Assembly: GCA_900208305.1 (NCBI GenBank)
Contig: OAPG01000008.1
Coordinates: 310,001-374,000 of the forward strand
Source: Melanopsichium pennsylvanicum
Taxonomy: Eukaryota > Basidiomycota > Ustilaginomycetes > Ustilaginales
Reading direction: 5' to 3'
Length of the DNA: 64,000 nt
Part shown: positions 11,301 to 20,726 of the stretch, piece after piece
How the letters are laid out: each line of letters starts with the position of its first letter
Numbering within the stretch: position 1 is the first letter of the stretch
Position numbers and translations under genes: made by a program
The notes under the pieces: generated by a model
The model's input: the letters and a program-made list of their open reading frames with translations, nothing else
Told to the model about the DNA's origin: nothing
Database searches by the model: none

Positions 11301-12956
11301 TTGCGCGAGACGGACGAATTCGAACGAGATATAGAGCGAAATGGGAACAATGTTCTGAAACGTAATAAGCGAGTTCGCGAAGGCAACGAGACCGTTGATC
11401 CTCGGGTTGTCGTCGCTGTAGATGGCACGGAACTCCCAATAAGCGTCGCGATCAAAGTAGTACTGTTCGAGGCGCGAGTCAGCAATGGCACAGGCCACTG
11501 ACACGCACGCCAACACAACCAAGCTGAAGTAGACCATTGGGTTCATCTGCTTCTCCACCATGGATCGCTTGGAAGGCGTGACACCGGAGTTTGCAATGAT
11601 CTTGGTGTCCCAACCTGTCATGACAACCACACCGACGACCCACTTGGTGTTGCGGACGTTGCATCCACGGAGGAGGATCTGATTGAGCGTGACAGGGCAC
11701 TGGAGGGGCTTGCCATCCTTGTCGAAGCGGTCGTTGAGCACAACGCTAGCGTTGAGGCGATACATGTTGGTGTCCTGCGGTTCGGCATCGATACGGAGTG
11801 ATGCGCGGGCGCACTCTTCTGGCGTGCGGAGCGAAGTGAGCTCGGGCACAGCGTGACGAGCCTTCAGGTTCGTCTCTCCGTCCAGATTCTTCGTCTCGAT
11901 GAAACAAGTGTCCTCCTCTTCACTGGTGGCGCAGATGATCAAATCAGCGGGGATTGACTCGTTGTTGGTGAGGTAGACAAAGTCCCCAACAGAAAGATCC
12001 TCCCAGTTCTTGTTCTTCCAGCGTGGTGCTTTCTTGGCGAAAAACTCGTGCTCCTCGGCAGCGGTGAGAATGCGTCCCTCGTGCATAATCCGACCGTCAT
12101 CGAGCTGCTCGTACTCGGGTTCGAGTTGGCTGTGGCGGGTTGTTATGCGTCTGGCGAGTGGATGCGACGCGAGTACAGGAAGATCGGCTTCTCCAGGAAC
12201 AGGGACATTACCGTGTAGCGCGTTGCTTGCGCCACCACCAGGTGCATCGGCAGGGGGTTGAATGGCCGAAGCGTTGGTGTGAAGCTGACCTTCCTGAGCT
12301 GCTAATTTAGCCTTTGCCTCCATCTGCTTCTGCAGCTTGGAGGACTGCCTCTGCTTGCCTCCGAACAGCTTGTTCTTGATGGAGTCCAACAAGGCAGATA
12401 CACTTCTAGCCTTGACCTCCATCACGTTAGGGTTTTGCCAACCACCACCGGTGAGCGTCTTGATCTTGAGACGGTTGATGTGTCGATCCGTTTGATGACG
12501 CTTGATGTCTTCGTAGCCATCCTTGACCATGGTGATGGCAAGCACGGCCAGCAAAGGAAGCATCGAGACACCTGGATTGATGGTGGTGAACTGGGGGAAG
12601 AACTGTAAGATGACGATAAGCAAGAAAAAGAGGTTGGCAACACGACGGAATTGTTCGAGCAAATTTTTGAATACGAAGTTGTAGATGGTATATTTGGCGG
12701 TCAAAACTTGGTTGCTGGCAAAGACGTAAGGGTATTGCGGTTTACCCTTGTGATCGAAGGCCTGTTCTGGTAACGGCTCATTGAAGTAGACGGAGCGAGG
12801 TGCGGGTGGTGGTCTTTCCTTCTTAAAGACTGTCTCGGGATCAAGACTAAAGTTGGCGAACTTTGCACGCAGAGCTGTGAACTTTTCGGTGGTCACATTG
12901 TTGGCCTTTGGCTTAGAAGAGCCAGATTTGCTCTTGGAGGCACCTTTGCCGAACAT
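8388..12956 (-). CDS. P4-type ATPase, phospholipid flippase of the Dnf1/Dnf2 group
   Basis: A 1522-residue protein, close to the size of yeast Dnf1/Dnf2. P4-ATPases move phospholipids from the outer to the cytosolic leaflet of plasma-membrane and Golgi/endosomal membranes, usually with a Cdc50-family partner. Visible motifs: the phosphorylated Asp at residue 591 in DKTGTLTQN; DGETNLKAR in the actuator region; TGDKLETAIAIGYS; GDGANDVSMIQ; and PISL in the fourth membrane helix, where ion pumps have PEGL. Hydrophobic helices flank the catalytic part (FFLLIVILQFFPQF and a C-terminal group of six). The text before the phosphorylated Asp (YIYDDYDIWYEK...SWNLSDDLGQIEYIF) matches the Dnf1/2 branch rather than Drs2 or Neo1. 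A long polar insertion sits between the N-terminal basic helix and the DGET region, and another, rich in RRSS, precedes the hinge motif. The frame opens with TTG at 12977; the ATG at 12956 (MFGKGASK) is preferred. Confidence 0.95.
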   Translation of the reverse strand: MFGKGASKSKSGSSKPKANNVTTEKFTALRAKFANFSLDPETVFKKERPPPAPRSVYFNEPLPEQAFDHKGKPQYPYVFASNQVLTAKYTIYNFVFKNLLEQFRRVANLFFLLIVILQFFPQFTTINPGVSMLPLLAVLAITMVKDGYEDIKRHQTDRHINRLKIKTLTGGGWQNPNVMEVKARSVSALLDSIKNKLFGGKQRQSSKLQKQMEAKAKLAAQEGQLHTNASAIQPPADAPGGGASNALHGNVPVPGEADLPVLASHPLARRITTRHSQLEPEYEQLDDGRIMHEGRILTAAEEHEFFAKKAPRWKNKNWEDLSVGDFVYLTNNESIPADLIICATSEEEDTCFIETKNLDGETNLKARHAVPELTSLRTPEECARASLRIDAEPQDTNMYRLNASVVLNDRFDKDGKPLQCPVTLNQILLRGCNVRNTKWVVGVVVMTGWDTKIIANSGVTPSKRSMVEKQMNPMVYFSLVVLACVSVACAIADSRLEQYYFDRDAYWEFRAIYSDDNPRINGLVAFANSLITFQNIVPISLYISFEFVRLAQAYFIYDDYDIWYEKTNRRTTAKSWNLSDDLGQIEYIFSDKTGTLTQNVMIFRECAISGIIYHGESNSPHVGASDTTATDVPSAHSEKDDGSSADGSNRIASGSDQGYSAKVRVKPLNPDIPPFRDHSLFNALKEDSEHSRQLGNFFRCLALCHTVLVEELEEGTIEYQAQSPDEQALVQAAADAGFIFLGKERQTLRLLTPYSKEPEIYELLVVNEFSSARKRMSVILRRESDGQLLMLAKGADSIMFERARPGQDAIKADIDAALEEFANKGLRTLCLGGKALSSEFYDDWRHRFHQASVSIHEREERMEELASELERDFDLYGATAIEDKLQDGVPETIADLKRAGINVWVATGDKLETAIAIGYSTMLLTEDMNLVVVRGGEYGQPNSAYDQLRKAVIRFFGGPAVLKEMDHQPPGEESESRRSSFMSRRPSYHRNRRSSVSQVSLVGEDNGQRTGGFALVIDGTALGHALSEDFSKDLLLRISTQCKAVICCRVSPLQKALIVRLIKDGLGVMTLAIGDGANDVSMIQAAHVGVGIAGEEGLQAVNSSDYAIAQFRFLKRLVLVHGHWSYYRNSVMITNFFYKQFIQVGTLFWFQIYCAWSTTQAIDYVYILLWNALWTVAAVIFLGIFDRNINDKVLMQVPELYHQSRKRSYFGLKPFIIYFFDGIYQSVVLFFFWAYTYQTTTVRNDGYDTGLFEWSTGMAIASVLVANLFVGINARAWTWWIFVGVWAGTVVMFAFAPIYAAFTSTFSYGNNHYLYASIQFWVLGLLTFFLALLPRVLANCLRQSYYPTDVDILRYVDKKDNNHDFGTDPAIPHAHANGAVYSDVDGNRSHRSMTHHTFAPLVRAATSTSRLNAADDLTGAVSGGVLMHELRQTASRASSTHYDMLTGEERPNRGYTFSSDEPSRGRTGLGKKKSVKDRLLPDLFKKNFKKKDQQRTRLTMIDQEDEVAVEENLHRGGTPPAS

Positions 12957-15379
12957 GTTGGCCAACAGGGAGCGCAAGCCGGCGACAACCGTATTGTAAA
13001 GCGGATTCCACCGTTGGGTGGGTTGCTCGGGAAGAGCTTGAGCCCTGTGGAAGGCAGAGATATTCGTTTGACGCGAGATCAGTCAGACCTGCAAGTGGAG
13101 ATGCACAAGTAAGGTTGCGAAATGAAATGCAAGCACCGTGCTTCCCGACAAATTCAATCGGGAATGAAACCCACACTGGCAGTAGAAACGGCAGTCTGGG
13201 AGACGGTGTTGCGGCTCGAGTCGAAAGATGATAAAGATGATGATGCTGTTGCCAAGTGGCTTGAACTAGGGAGGTAAGGAATGACGTTGAAGTGCAAGTG
13301 ATGTTGGGGTCGATTGAGAGCCTGTTGCCGAGGTGGAAATTGGACAGTTGCTAGCTTCAACTCTATAGCTAATGAAAGGCGAGGTTGTCTGAGTTTGTGG
13401 TCGAATTAGCAGCTGGTAGTCGAATGATCGTGTGCGAGGAGAAAGGAAGGGAGAGGCGGACGAAGACAATCGATAGATGGTTGTGGTAGAAGGGTCTCGA
13501 GATGAGGAATGTCGTGTCCGAGACTCAAGGGTCAGCCCATACGAAACAGGCAGTCTGGACAGGGACAGAGACGTGGATAGAGAGGAATGTGGATGCAACT
13601 CACTCAGTCGCGAAAAAAAAGAGGTCCACGACAAGAGAGAGTCAAGACCAAGGTAGAAAAACATTCACATGCTCTTACCATCAACACACCAATAATGTCC
13701 GCGACGCTTCGGTATCCAGCTGCAGTCCTTTCTCTCGACAATCTATGGTCTCATCCATAAGTTCTTCTCTCGCAAACGCCAAGCAGCTCAGAAGCGAGAT
13801 GAGAAAAAATGACGAGATGTGACTTCAGTAAGCCCATCAATGGCCCCTTGATTCAATCGGAAGGAAAAGAGCGGGAGCTTAACTCCAACCAGCTTCAACA
13901 CAGTAGCACAGAGCAGACAAGCGGAACGATTCCAAGCAACTGAGCGGATTCGGACATGGCAGTGTGACGATAGTACTCTGACTCTAGACTCGCACGAGCA
14001 TCGGGTCTTGGCTTCCGGCGAATCATTTTAAATTCACATTTGTCAGAGAAGCCCACACATTCGAATGAATTCAGCCGTCGCTGATTTTTGTCGCCAACTT
14101 TCAAAATCATCCAAATGAGGTGACAGTCCTTGTAAAGTAAATCTATACGTGTTTTGATGTGCTTATGTACAATAATATTATACGGTATAAAAATATTTTG
14201 TATCTGGTTGTTATATAGAGTATATTTTTACTTTTAAAAAAGGACAAGTGTCAGGTCAGAGCAGCAGTCGCAAGTGTCTACCCGAGCTTGGAGTTGGCCG
14301 GTGCTTAAATTTCTATTTTACCAAAAAGAGAGACTCAGGGGGAATGCACTGCTTTGTCAGGCGCATCATCTTGTAGTGATCTCAGGTCCAGTTTGTATCC
14401 CGGAGATCGCTCCCAGCTCTTGCTGTTGTGATAAAGTACTATTATATTCTCGGAGGATTGATTCGACAAGCACGAAACTCAGACAGACGTCTTGCAGCCA
14501 AGCATGCACCAAAAAGCATGCAAAGAAAATCGGCCCGACCGACGTGCATACATGTCCTGTGTACGAGCATCACATATTGGATGTTTGTTTCTCTCAACAA
14601 CCATTTCTAGCTTACGCCAGAGCACTGGTTGGAAGTTGCACATGAGTCAATCTTCTTAAACAGTCATACCCGAGCTCATATAAGACCTATCAATCGTTAA
14701 GATCTCGTTACAGAAGGCAAGGAGGCAATACCAGCATAGAAACAACAAGAAGAATTGACGAGTCTGAAAGGAGTGGCAATTCCTACCACTATTAAGGCGG
14801 GACAGTCACAAGCAACAAGCTTGTCCGCGGAGCAGCTGATCCGAATCATTCCCAGGCCTATCCGCGGTATCAGCCTTCACTGCTCCAAGCAAGCAGCAAC
14901 GATGTGTTTCACTAAGTGGGCGCGGGAACCCCTCCAAATGTAAGTCTGGTGTCGCCACGGAATGCTTGTGTGTTCTGCATTGCTCAGGTTTGTGTTGGAA
15001 GCATACCCACTTCCCGTCGAAACATGTAAGGATGCCGAGGGTCTGAGCTTACAAAGCGGTTTGTCAGCGGTCTCTTCCTCTTCTCGGGGTCATAAGCCAC
15101 AAAGCTGCAGAAGACACGAAATCTCGTGCAGAAACTCTGCACAGGTTCGCTTGAGCCTCGTGGGTTCATGCTTAGCCCCACAGAACGGAAAGCATTGGAC
15201 CCTTCATGTCATCGTTCGGAAAGCTGTATTCCCACACATGGCACTTTCCATTTCAAGCTTGTCGAGCGCCTTCACGAGTTGATTCGATGAGCAATGCGCA
15301 ACAAAGCTCGTTTGTCGCTGACATTTTTTATTTAAGACTGATAGCATAATCTCAAAGACCAACACCAAACGCAACAAAG
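12957..15379. other. Intergenic stretch, 2.4 kb, with an AT-rich patch
   Basis: It lies upstream of the flippase gene and downstream of the UBR7-like gene. No convincing gene; frames up to 132 codons overlap one another. Roughly 14130-14250 is strikingly AT-rich, with runs such as ATATTATACGGTATAAAAATATT, unlike its surroundings. A leader intron for the flippase is possible but cannot be placed with confidence. Confidence 0.55.
14130..14250. other. AT-rich intergenic patch
   Basis: About 120 bases dominated by A and T, containing ATTATACGG, TATAAAAATATTTT and TTATATAGAGTATATTTT, inside otherwise balanced sequence. It could be an easily unwound element such as a replication start, a matrix-attachment site, or just a neutral patch. 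There is no nearby gene start to make it a simple TATA region. Confidence 0.5.
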
Positions 15380-17158
15380 TCACTGATCCGTGCCAAGTTT
15401 TTTCTTGAAGAATGCTCGGACATCTTCCTCGCGCACCATCTTTCCCGTACCCGCAAACGGTTTGAGATGCTCCCACAAGGCATCTCTGAACTTGCTGTAT
15501 GCATGCAAGGAATTAATCATCTTCTCCCTTGGCATAGACCGAAGCGCTGCCATGCCGAGATCGTATGTCGAAGAGCTGATGGACGCCGCGTCATCGTCAC
15601 GAACAGAGGCATGTGGGTCTGAAGGTGGAGCGTACGTTTCCTCAGCATCCAGAACGTGTGGAAGATGGGCCCATCGAGGTAGACACGTTGTGCAACGGCA
15701 GATTCGCTCACGAAAATCTTCGCCGAGGAAGATATCGTATCGTTGCGAGCCGGATCCTACACTGAACGCAGGAGTCCAATCGTCAACCTCGGATACCGCA
15801 AGTGAAGCTACAATACCGAGGCTCTCTGGCAGCGTACAGATCTGCTCTCTGCCTTCGGTGACACCTTCGTTGGCGGGTACGCTTGATTGCGGTTCAAGAG
15901 CGCCTTCTGTGGTTCCCGCCTTCGTCCGCTTGCTAACCCCCTGTTCTCCGTCCTCTTCAGCACGACGCTTGCCCTCCCTTCGCTGATTGGTGAGATCTTG
16001 TGGAATTTCAGCGGCCGCTGTTGGGACCTCACCATCCGAAGCATCCTCTATTTTCGCTGTGTCTTTGACTGCTGATTCTACAGGCGCTTCTGCCATCATC
16101 TCAGAAGCTGTTGCTACAGTTGATCGCGCTAGATCGGCTACCGATGAGAGCGAAGCCCTGTCAGCCGCCGCGCCCACCTCTGTCTGCGTCGACTCCCTCT
16201 CCACTTCCATCGCCAAACCGAAGATCTGCCAGCTTCGGCCGTCCCGATAAGGTCCGCCTGCTTCTTTCAGTTCTTCGTCCGTCGGCACTTGGATGCTTGC
16301 TAATTGGTCATGCTCCGTGACATCGGTCACATCTTGGCTCGGCGCTAGCACCATCCAACCTTTCGCACCCGCGTACCGCCGGAGGATCTCGTTTCCAGGG
16401 TTTCGCACGCATACGTCGCAGATCATGAGGTCGAACAAGTCATGATCGATCAGCGGTGGTGCAGCGTCTCTTGTGGTTTGATCGACTTGAGTTGCATCGG
16501 AAGTGGAAGCGGGATGCAGAGATGTACAGCTCTCATGCAGCCATTCTTCGCATACGATGCATTGGAACATGGTCTCATCCTCTTTCTCCGGATCGTACGT
16601 TTTTCCTCGTTCGCAATAGCAAAACTCGCCATCAAAGTTGTGGTTGTACACATTTGCGTCGTTCTGCGGATCGAATCCAGGCTTGCGCAGAGTGCAAGGC
16701 TTGGCGCCCTCGCGATACTTGAGCTCCCCTGTCAGCCGAGTAAAGCGATTCATGCGGTTCGATTCCTGCTGTCGATACAAGTTCGGGGTGCCGCAGTCGC
16801 ATCGGAATTTGCGTTTGTTGAAGAGTTCCACCAGCTCATGTTCAGCGTGGCACGAGACACTGCAGCCAGCACATACCCCACCACCGCCACAAGTCTTACA
16901 GGCATAGACGGGCTGTCGAATGTAGCCGCGATGGTGCGTACATGTGTCGAACTGGAACGGGATTGCCTCGTTGGCTTGTGCTTCTAGTCTAGATTGCTGT
17001 GCGATGAGATCGGCTGCGGTGAATCCAAGTTCATCTTCGCCTAGGTTTGGCGCTGGAAGTGACGGGTCTGGGAGGTGTACGGAGGCCGAGGCTCGCAGCA
17101 TCGAGGTCGAGCCCGATGCAGCTGTGGAAAAAGATGCCGCTTTGTTATCCTCGCTCAT
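15380..17158 (-). CDS. UBR7/Mlo2-like protein with UBR box and PHD finger
   Basis: A 592-residue protein from ATG at 17158. Residues about 73-125 form a UBR-type zinc finger: CTHHRGYIRQPVYACKTC, then CAGCSVSCHAEHELVELF and CDCGT. Residues about 180-250 form a PHD finger (CYCERGKTY, MFQCIVCEEWLHESC, MICDVC). The C-terminal part (residues about 480-590) resembles the conserved end of UBR7/S. pombe Mlo2: a Cys-rich CRCTTC followed by a helical region. UBR7 proteins are described as ubiquitin ligases or adaptors acting on histone H2B or histone supply; the smut protein probably acts in the nucleus. A long acidic, disordered linker separates PHD and C-terminus and holds a nuclear-localisation-like KRRAEE/SKRTK stretch. 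It diverges from the CREG-like gene, sharing a 709-base gap. Confidence 0.88.
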   Translation of the reverse strand: MSEDNKAASFSTAASGSTSMLRASASVHLPDPSLPAPNLGEDELGFTAADLIAQQSRLEAQANEAIPFQFDTCTHHRGYIRQPVYACKTCGGGGVCAGCSVSCHAEHELVELFNKRKFRCDCGTPNLYRQQESNRMNRFTRLTGELKYREGAKPCTLRKPGFDPQNDANVYNHNFDGEFCYCERGKTYDPEKEDETMFQCIVCEEWLHESCTSLHPASTSDATQVDQTTRDAAPPLIDHDLFDLMICDVCVRNPGNEILRRYAGAKGWMVLAPSQDVTDVTEHDQLASIQVPTDEELKEAGGPYRDGRSWQIFGLAMEVERESTQTEVGAAADRASLSSVADLARSTVATASEMMAEAPVESAVKDTAKIEDASDGEVPTAAAEIPQDLTNQRREGKRRAEEDGEQGVSKRTKAGTTEGALEPQSSVPANEGVTEGREQICTLPESLGIVASLAVSEVDDWTPAFSVGSGSQRYDIFLGEDFRERICRCTTCLPRWAHLPHVLDAEETYAPPSDPHASVRDDDAASISSSTYDLGMAALRSMPREKMINSLHAYSKFRDALWEHLKPFAGTGKMVREEDVRAFFKKKLGTDQ

Positions 17159-17867
17159 TCTGATCTACTGGATGGATTCGTGATCGCCAGGTGGGTGATT
17201 CGAAAGGAATGATGATGAGAGACAGACGGGAGCCCGCAAACCTGTTGTGTAAGGGGTTGCGAAAGTGTTGGTCTCTGCGTAGAACAAAACTTGCGCAGCT
17301 CGAGAATAATGGCATGTCGCTCGACATTGGCAATTTACACGTCCACTCGCGCGTCGAAATGGTCGCCAGAAGCTGGTCCGAGAGACATTTGAAGCCACCT
17401 GAAAGCCATTAATGCATTGTCATCTTTGTGTTATGCGTTATGCGCCTTCTCGTGAAGCTTGCATCTCTAGTTCTAGGGATCCACTTGCTCTCAATAGCTG
17501 GTGCAGCATGGGACGCTGAACGGTCAACAAGCAGAGTAATGAAGAGCCACAGAAATTATAACGACGTCGCGCAAGCAGGTGCCAGAATTGAGCACAAAGA
17601 AAGCACGTTGCATCAATCGAGCCAATTTTTTTCCCGCCCTGGCTACCAGCCAATTCTCCGGCCCACCCCGCTGGCGCTGAGCTTGCAGGTGGGGTCGAGA
17701 TGCAAGGCAAATTAGACCGAGCCCCTAACCCTTTATCAGATCCTGTGAAAAGAGTCTATGTACCAGCTCCGTCTTCAGACACAGTTTCGTAAGCTAACCA
17801 CCTTACACCTCTCTCTGCTGTATCCAGTCGACGTTGAGATTCGCTGATCATACCGCAATATCCAGCA
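17159..17867. other. Shared upstream region of the UBR7-like and CREG-like genes
   Basis: A 709-base gap between two divergent start codons, so it should hold both promoters and 5' UTRs. It has no convincing reading frame of its own. A pyrimidine-rich run (near 17800-17825, ACACCTCTCTCTGCTG) precedes the CREG-like ATG, as is common before fungal start sites. Confidence 0.6.
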
Positions 17868-18719
17868 ATGTTGTCGCAGCTTGTGAAACGGCTCATTCAT
17901 GCCGCTGCGCTACTGTGTGCGCTGGGCACCACCAAGAGCCTCGCATGGGAGACGAAAGCGCAGGCTCTCGAACAGGCAGTCCGACTTGTCCACGATCCAC
18001 TTGTCTTTGGCGTGTCCACGCTGTCAACCAAGTATCCCGCAGATCATCCCGTAACCGAGCTTGCTGGCCACGTCATCACTGGACCCGAATACTTCGCTCC
18101 GTGGAACGACAATGACGGCACTTTGCTCTATCTAGGACTCACCGTCTCACAAACATGGAGAAACGTTTTGAGAAGCGACTTCAAAAACGCCACCGTTAGC
18201 ATCGCTTCGAATGCCAACCCTGCGATACCAGACCCACGCCACACCTCGCGTCACCACCACCATTGGGAGAAGGATCGACCTTCCTGGCGACGAGGCATGC
18301 CCTCAAAGTCGCGCGTCACTTTATTTGGCCACTTCACCATTCTCAACTTCACTGAGCACCCAGAACAGGTGCAGAAGGCGTCAAGCTGCTACCTCGACTA
18401 TCATCCTGATGCGAGTCACTGGGCCCTCAACTCAACAGAATCCCCTCACATTCCATTCTGGGCCATCTTCAATGTCGACAAAGTCTACTGGGTAGGCGGG
18501 TTTGGCGACGAGCACTACATTGGCTGGTTCAATAAAGACGAATGGAATTCGGCGTGGAAAGAGCACAGCAACTCAACGCAGGAAGGAACATCTGATTTGA
18601 CGATGTCATCGTCAGCAAACGGTATTTCTGAGCGTTTGCTGGCGATCCAATATCCGATTTCGCCTTCACAAGTGGCTGACGGACCTGCCCAGAACAGTCA
18701 CACACTCGCCTTCCAGTAG
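17868..18719 (+). CDS. Secreted CREG-like protein (FMN-binding split-barrel fold)
   Basis: A 283-residue protein. Residues 1 to about 25 are a signal peptide (VKRLIHAAALLCALGTT...LAW). The body fits the CREG-like / pyridoxamine-phosphate-oxidase-like beta-barrel: an early helix with ALEQAVRLVHDPLVFGVSTLST, then the strand with DGTLLYLGLTVSQTWRNVL, the segment RVTLFGHFTILN, a Cys-Tyr-Leu-Asp-Tyr-His-Pro turn (CYLDYHPDASHWA) and the YWVGGFGDEHYIGW strand. Animal CREG is a secreted or lysosomal glycoprotein; fungal relatives are secreted or vacuolar and uncharacterised. The FMN-contacting residues of the true oxidases are not obvious, so enzymatic activity is doubtful. Several Asn-X-Ser/Thr sites are present. 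A His-rich loop (RHHHH) near residue 125 is a local oddity. Confidence 0.82.
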   Translation: MLSQLVKRLIHAAALLCALGTTKSLAWETKAQALEQAVRLVHDPLVFGVSTLSTKYPADHPVTELAGHVITGPEYFAPWNDNDGTLLYLGLTVSQTWRNVLRSDFKNATVSIASNANPAIPDPRHTSRHHHHWEKDRPSWRRGMPSKSRVTLFGHFTILNFTEHPEQVQKASSCYLDYHPDASHWALNSTESPHIPFWAIFNVDKVYWVGGFGDEHYIGWFNKDEWNSAWKEHSNSTQEGTSDLTMSSSANGISERLLAIQYPISPSQVADGPAQNSHTLAFQ

Positions 18720-18864
18720 CTTCTTAATGAGTATGCTTGAACTCGTTCCCGCCTCCTCATATTCGCTCTTTTGTGTTTAAGGTGGGTCAATGCGACCTTG
18801 AGCTGACGACAGATCCATCTTACATGGTATCGACAGATGCTTCTCTCTAGATTGTGACAGGGTT

Positions 18865-18888
18865 GCGTGACTGCGTGACTGCGTGACT
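18865..18888. repeat. 8-base unit GCGTGACT in three tandem copies
   Basis: Three exact head-to-tail copies, about 610 bases upstream of the RAD51 ATG. Each copy holds TGACT, and the last reads TGACTC, half of an AP-1/Gcn4-type site. It may be a bZIP-binding cluster or a plain microsatellite. Confidence 0.7.
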
Positions 18889-18980
18889 CGAATTACCGTA
18901 AACGAAGCAAAAATAGGCTCAAGCAAGACGCTGACGTTGTAAGGCCACACCACGGCACAAAATGCAACAAGTTCGCTGGC

Positions 18981-18987
18981 TGAGTCA
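18981..18987. promoter_or_regulatory. TGAGTCA, AP-1/Gcn4-type site
   Basis: An exact palindromic consensus of fungal bZIP activators, 508 bases before the RAD51 ATG and about 90 bases after the TGACT repeats. Single 7-base matches occur by chance, so the call rests mostly on its nearness to the repeats. Confidence 0.3.
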
Positions 18988-19030
18988 GGTGAATCGTGCT
19001 CAAGTCACCACACCAAAAGCTGAGTGCTTT

Positions 19031-19050
19031 ACGCGCCGCTCACGCGCGTC
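19031..19050. promoter_or_regulatory. ACGCG/CGCGT cluster, MluI-box-like
   Basis: ACGCGCCGCTCACGCGCGTC contains overlapping ACGCG and CGCGT cores, close to the ACGCGT box bound by MBF, which drives G1/S expression of repair and replication genes such as RAD51 in yeasts. No perfect ACGCGT is present. The distance to the ATG is about 450 bases. Confidence 0.3.
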
Positions 19051-19494
19051 AGAGAGACCAACACTTCGTGCCCCGAAAAAACTGCGACAGCTGCAGCTTC
19101 GGGTCCTGCCGAGGCCCCAGAGGTGAAGCGTGAGAACAATCCACTGAAAGCTCAGTCGGCTCTCCGCCACCTATCATCAGACTCATCATCGTCACTGTCT
19201 TGCCATTGTCTTGCTCGCCTTGGCCTCTGTTTCCTACTCGTATCGCCTCAGGTTTGGCCTTTGCTTCAACAAATCCACGCTGCTACGAACAATAAACAAG
19301 AGGCAGTTGCTGTCACAGACTTTGCAAACCTAGCCAGAGCAATCGCTCATCGCTCATCGCCTTTCGCTCTTTGTCTCTTCGACTACGCAATCTTCGAGCT
19401 TGATCAAGCAAGGCATTGGATCCATCGAGCATCTCCGCCTACAATTCGTTCGCTTTAGAGACCCAACACATTCTCAACATCACGTGTATCGCCC

Positions 19495-20726
19495 ATGACG
19501 TCGCAAAGCGTCCAGGATCCTGCGCAGATGGGGGAAGATGATATGGGCGAGTCTTTCGGACCGCTGCCCGTCAGCAAGCTCGAGGTAAGTTCAGATACCC
19601 TTATACTGCTAGATAGTACGCGAGCTAACCATCATGATCTACATCGTTCTTACTTTATCTTTGATAGGACTTTGGCATCTCGAGTTCCGACTGCAAGAAG
19701 TTAGCCGAAGCAGGCTACAACACTGTGGAGAGCATTGCATTCACACCCAAAAAGAACCTCCTCCTCGTCAAGGGGATCTCGGAAGCAAAGGCAGACAAGG
19801 TCCTTGCCGAAGCTGCCAAGCTTGTCCCCATGGGCTTCACGACCGCCACCGAGTTTCACGCTCGCAGGAACGAGCTCATCTCCATCACCACTGGATCCAA
19901 GAACCTCGACGCTATCCTCGGAGGCGGAATGGAGACTGGAAGCATCACTGAGCTGTATGGCGAGTTTAGAACTGGAAAGAGCCAGCTGTGCCACACACTC
20001 GCCGTCACCTGTCAGCTGCCGGTCGACATGGGTGGAGGTGAGGGCAAGTGCCTTTTTATCGACACGGAGGGTACGTTTCGACCCGTACGTCTGCTGGCAG
20101 TAGCCGAGCGATATGGCCTCAACGGAGAAGAAGTGCTCGACAATGTCGCATATGCACGTGCATACAATTCCGATCACCAGCTCCAACTTCTCATGCAGGC
20201 TTCCGCCATGATGGCCGAGTCGCGCTTTTCGCTCTTAATCGTCGATTCACTCACCTCGCTCTATCGTACCGATTTCTCCGGTCGAGGTGAGCTATCAGCG
20301 CGACAGATGCATCTTGCCAAGTTCCTCCGAGGTCTCATGCGGCTGGCAGACGAGTTCGGTGTCGCAGTTGTCATCACAAATCAAGTTGTAGCTCAGGTCG
20401 ATGGAGCGACTGCCTTCACAGCGGACGCCAAGAAGCCTATCGGAGGTAACATCGTAGCGCATGCTTCGACAACTCGACTCTCGCTGCGCAAAGGACGTGG
20501 TAACCAGCGTATCTGCCGTATCGCCGATTCTCCATGTCTTCCCGAGGCTGATGCGGTGTTCTCAATCGGCCCTGAGGGCATCATCGATCCTGTAAGTAGC
20601 GCTCAGTACAATCCTCATCCCGGCTTTGGCCGTCCTTCTGAAGCATGTGACGAATCACTGACCACTTTCATTCTGTTCTATGCATCCCGTGTTCCCTTGT
20701 GATATATTCTCCCGCAGGTCGATTAA
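19495..20726 (+). CDS. RAD51: RAD51 recombinase (three exons)
   Basis: Exons 19495-19584, 19668-20591 and 20718-20726 give 340 residues, the usual RAD51 size. Introns are 83 and 126 bases, both in phase 0 with GTAAGT donors and AG ends. RAD51 forms filaments on single-stranded DNA and carries out strand exchange in homologous repair. Visible: the N-terminal helix-hairpin-helix region ([28 protein letters not shown]), the [11 protein letters not shown] linker, Walker A at 128-135 (GEFRTGKS), Walker B ([12 protein letters not shown]) and the [18 protein letters not shown] stretch leading to the DNA-binding loops ([19 protein letters not shown]). The last exon codes only Val-Asp-stop. If the last intron were kept, the frame would stay open for 36 other codons, to 20702. 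Residues downstream of 19725 can also be read from an internal GTG, which is not a real start. Confidence 0.96.

Larger units (their letters stand above)
18720..19494. other. RAD51 upstream region
   Basis: A 775-base gap between the CREG-like stop codon and the RAD51 ATG on the same strand. It holds a three-fold 8-base repeat, a TGAGTCA site and a GC-rich ACGCG/CGCGT cluster (listed separately). A frame at 19024-19458 has no recognisable protein and looks like leader sequence. Confidence 0.6.

Noticed and set aside
16756..16766. GGTTCGATTCC, a perfect tRNA B-box-like string
   Set aside because: It lies inside the UBR7-like coding region; the flanking bases cannot form a T-arm stem and no A-box or acceptor stem is present.
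19725..20702. RAD51 read as one exon from an internal GTG
   Set aside because: It loses the N-terminal residues of RAD51 and uses the retained last intron; the three-exon reading restores both ends.
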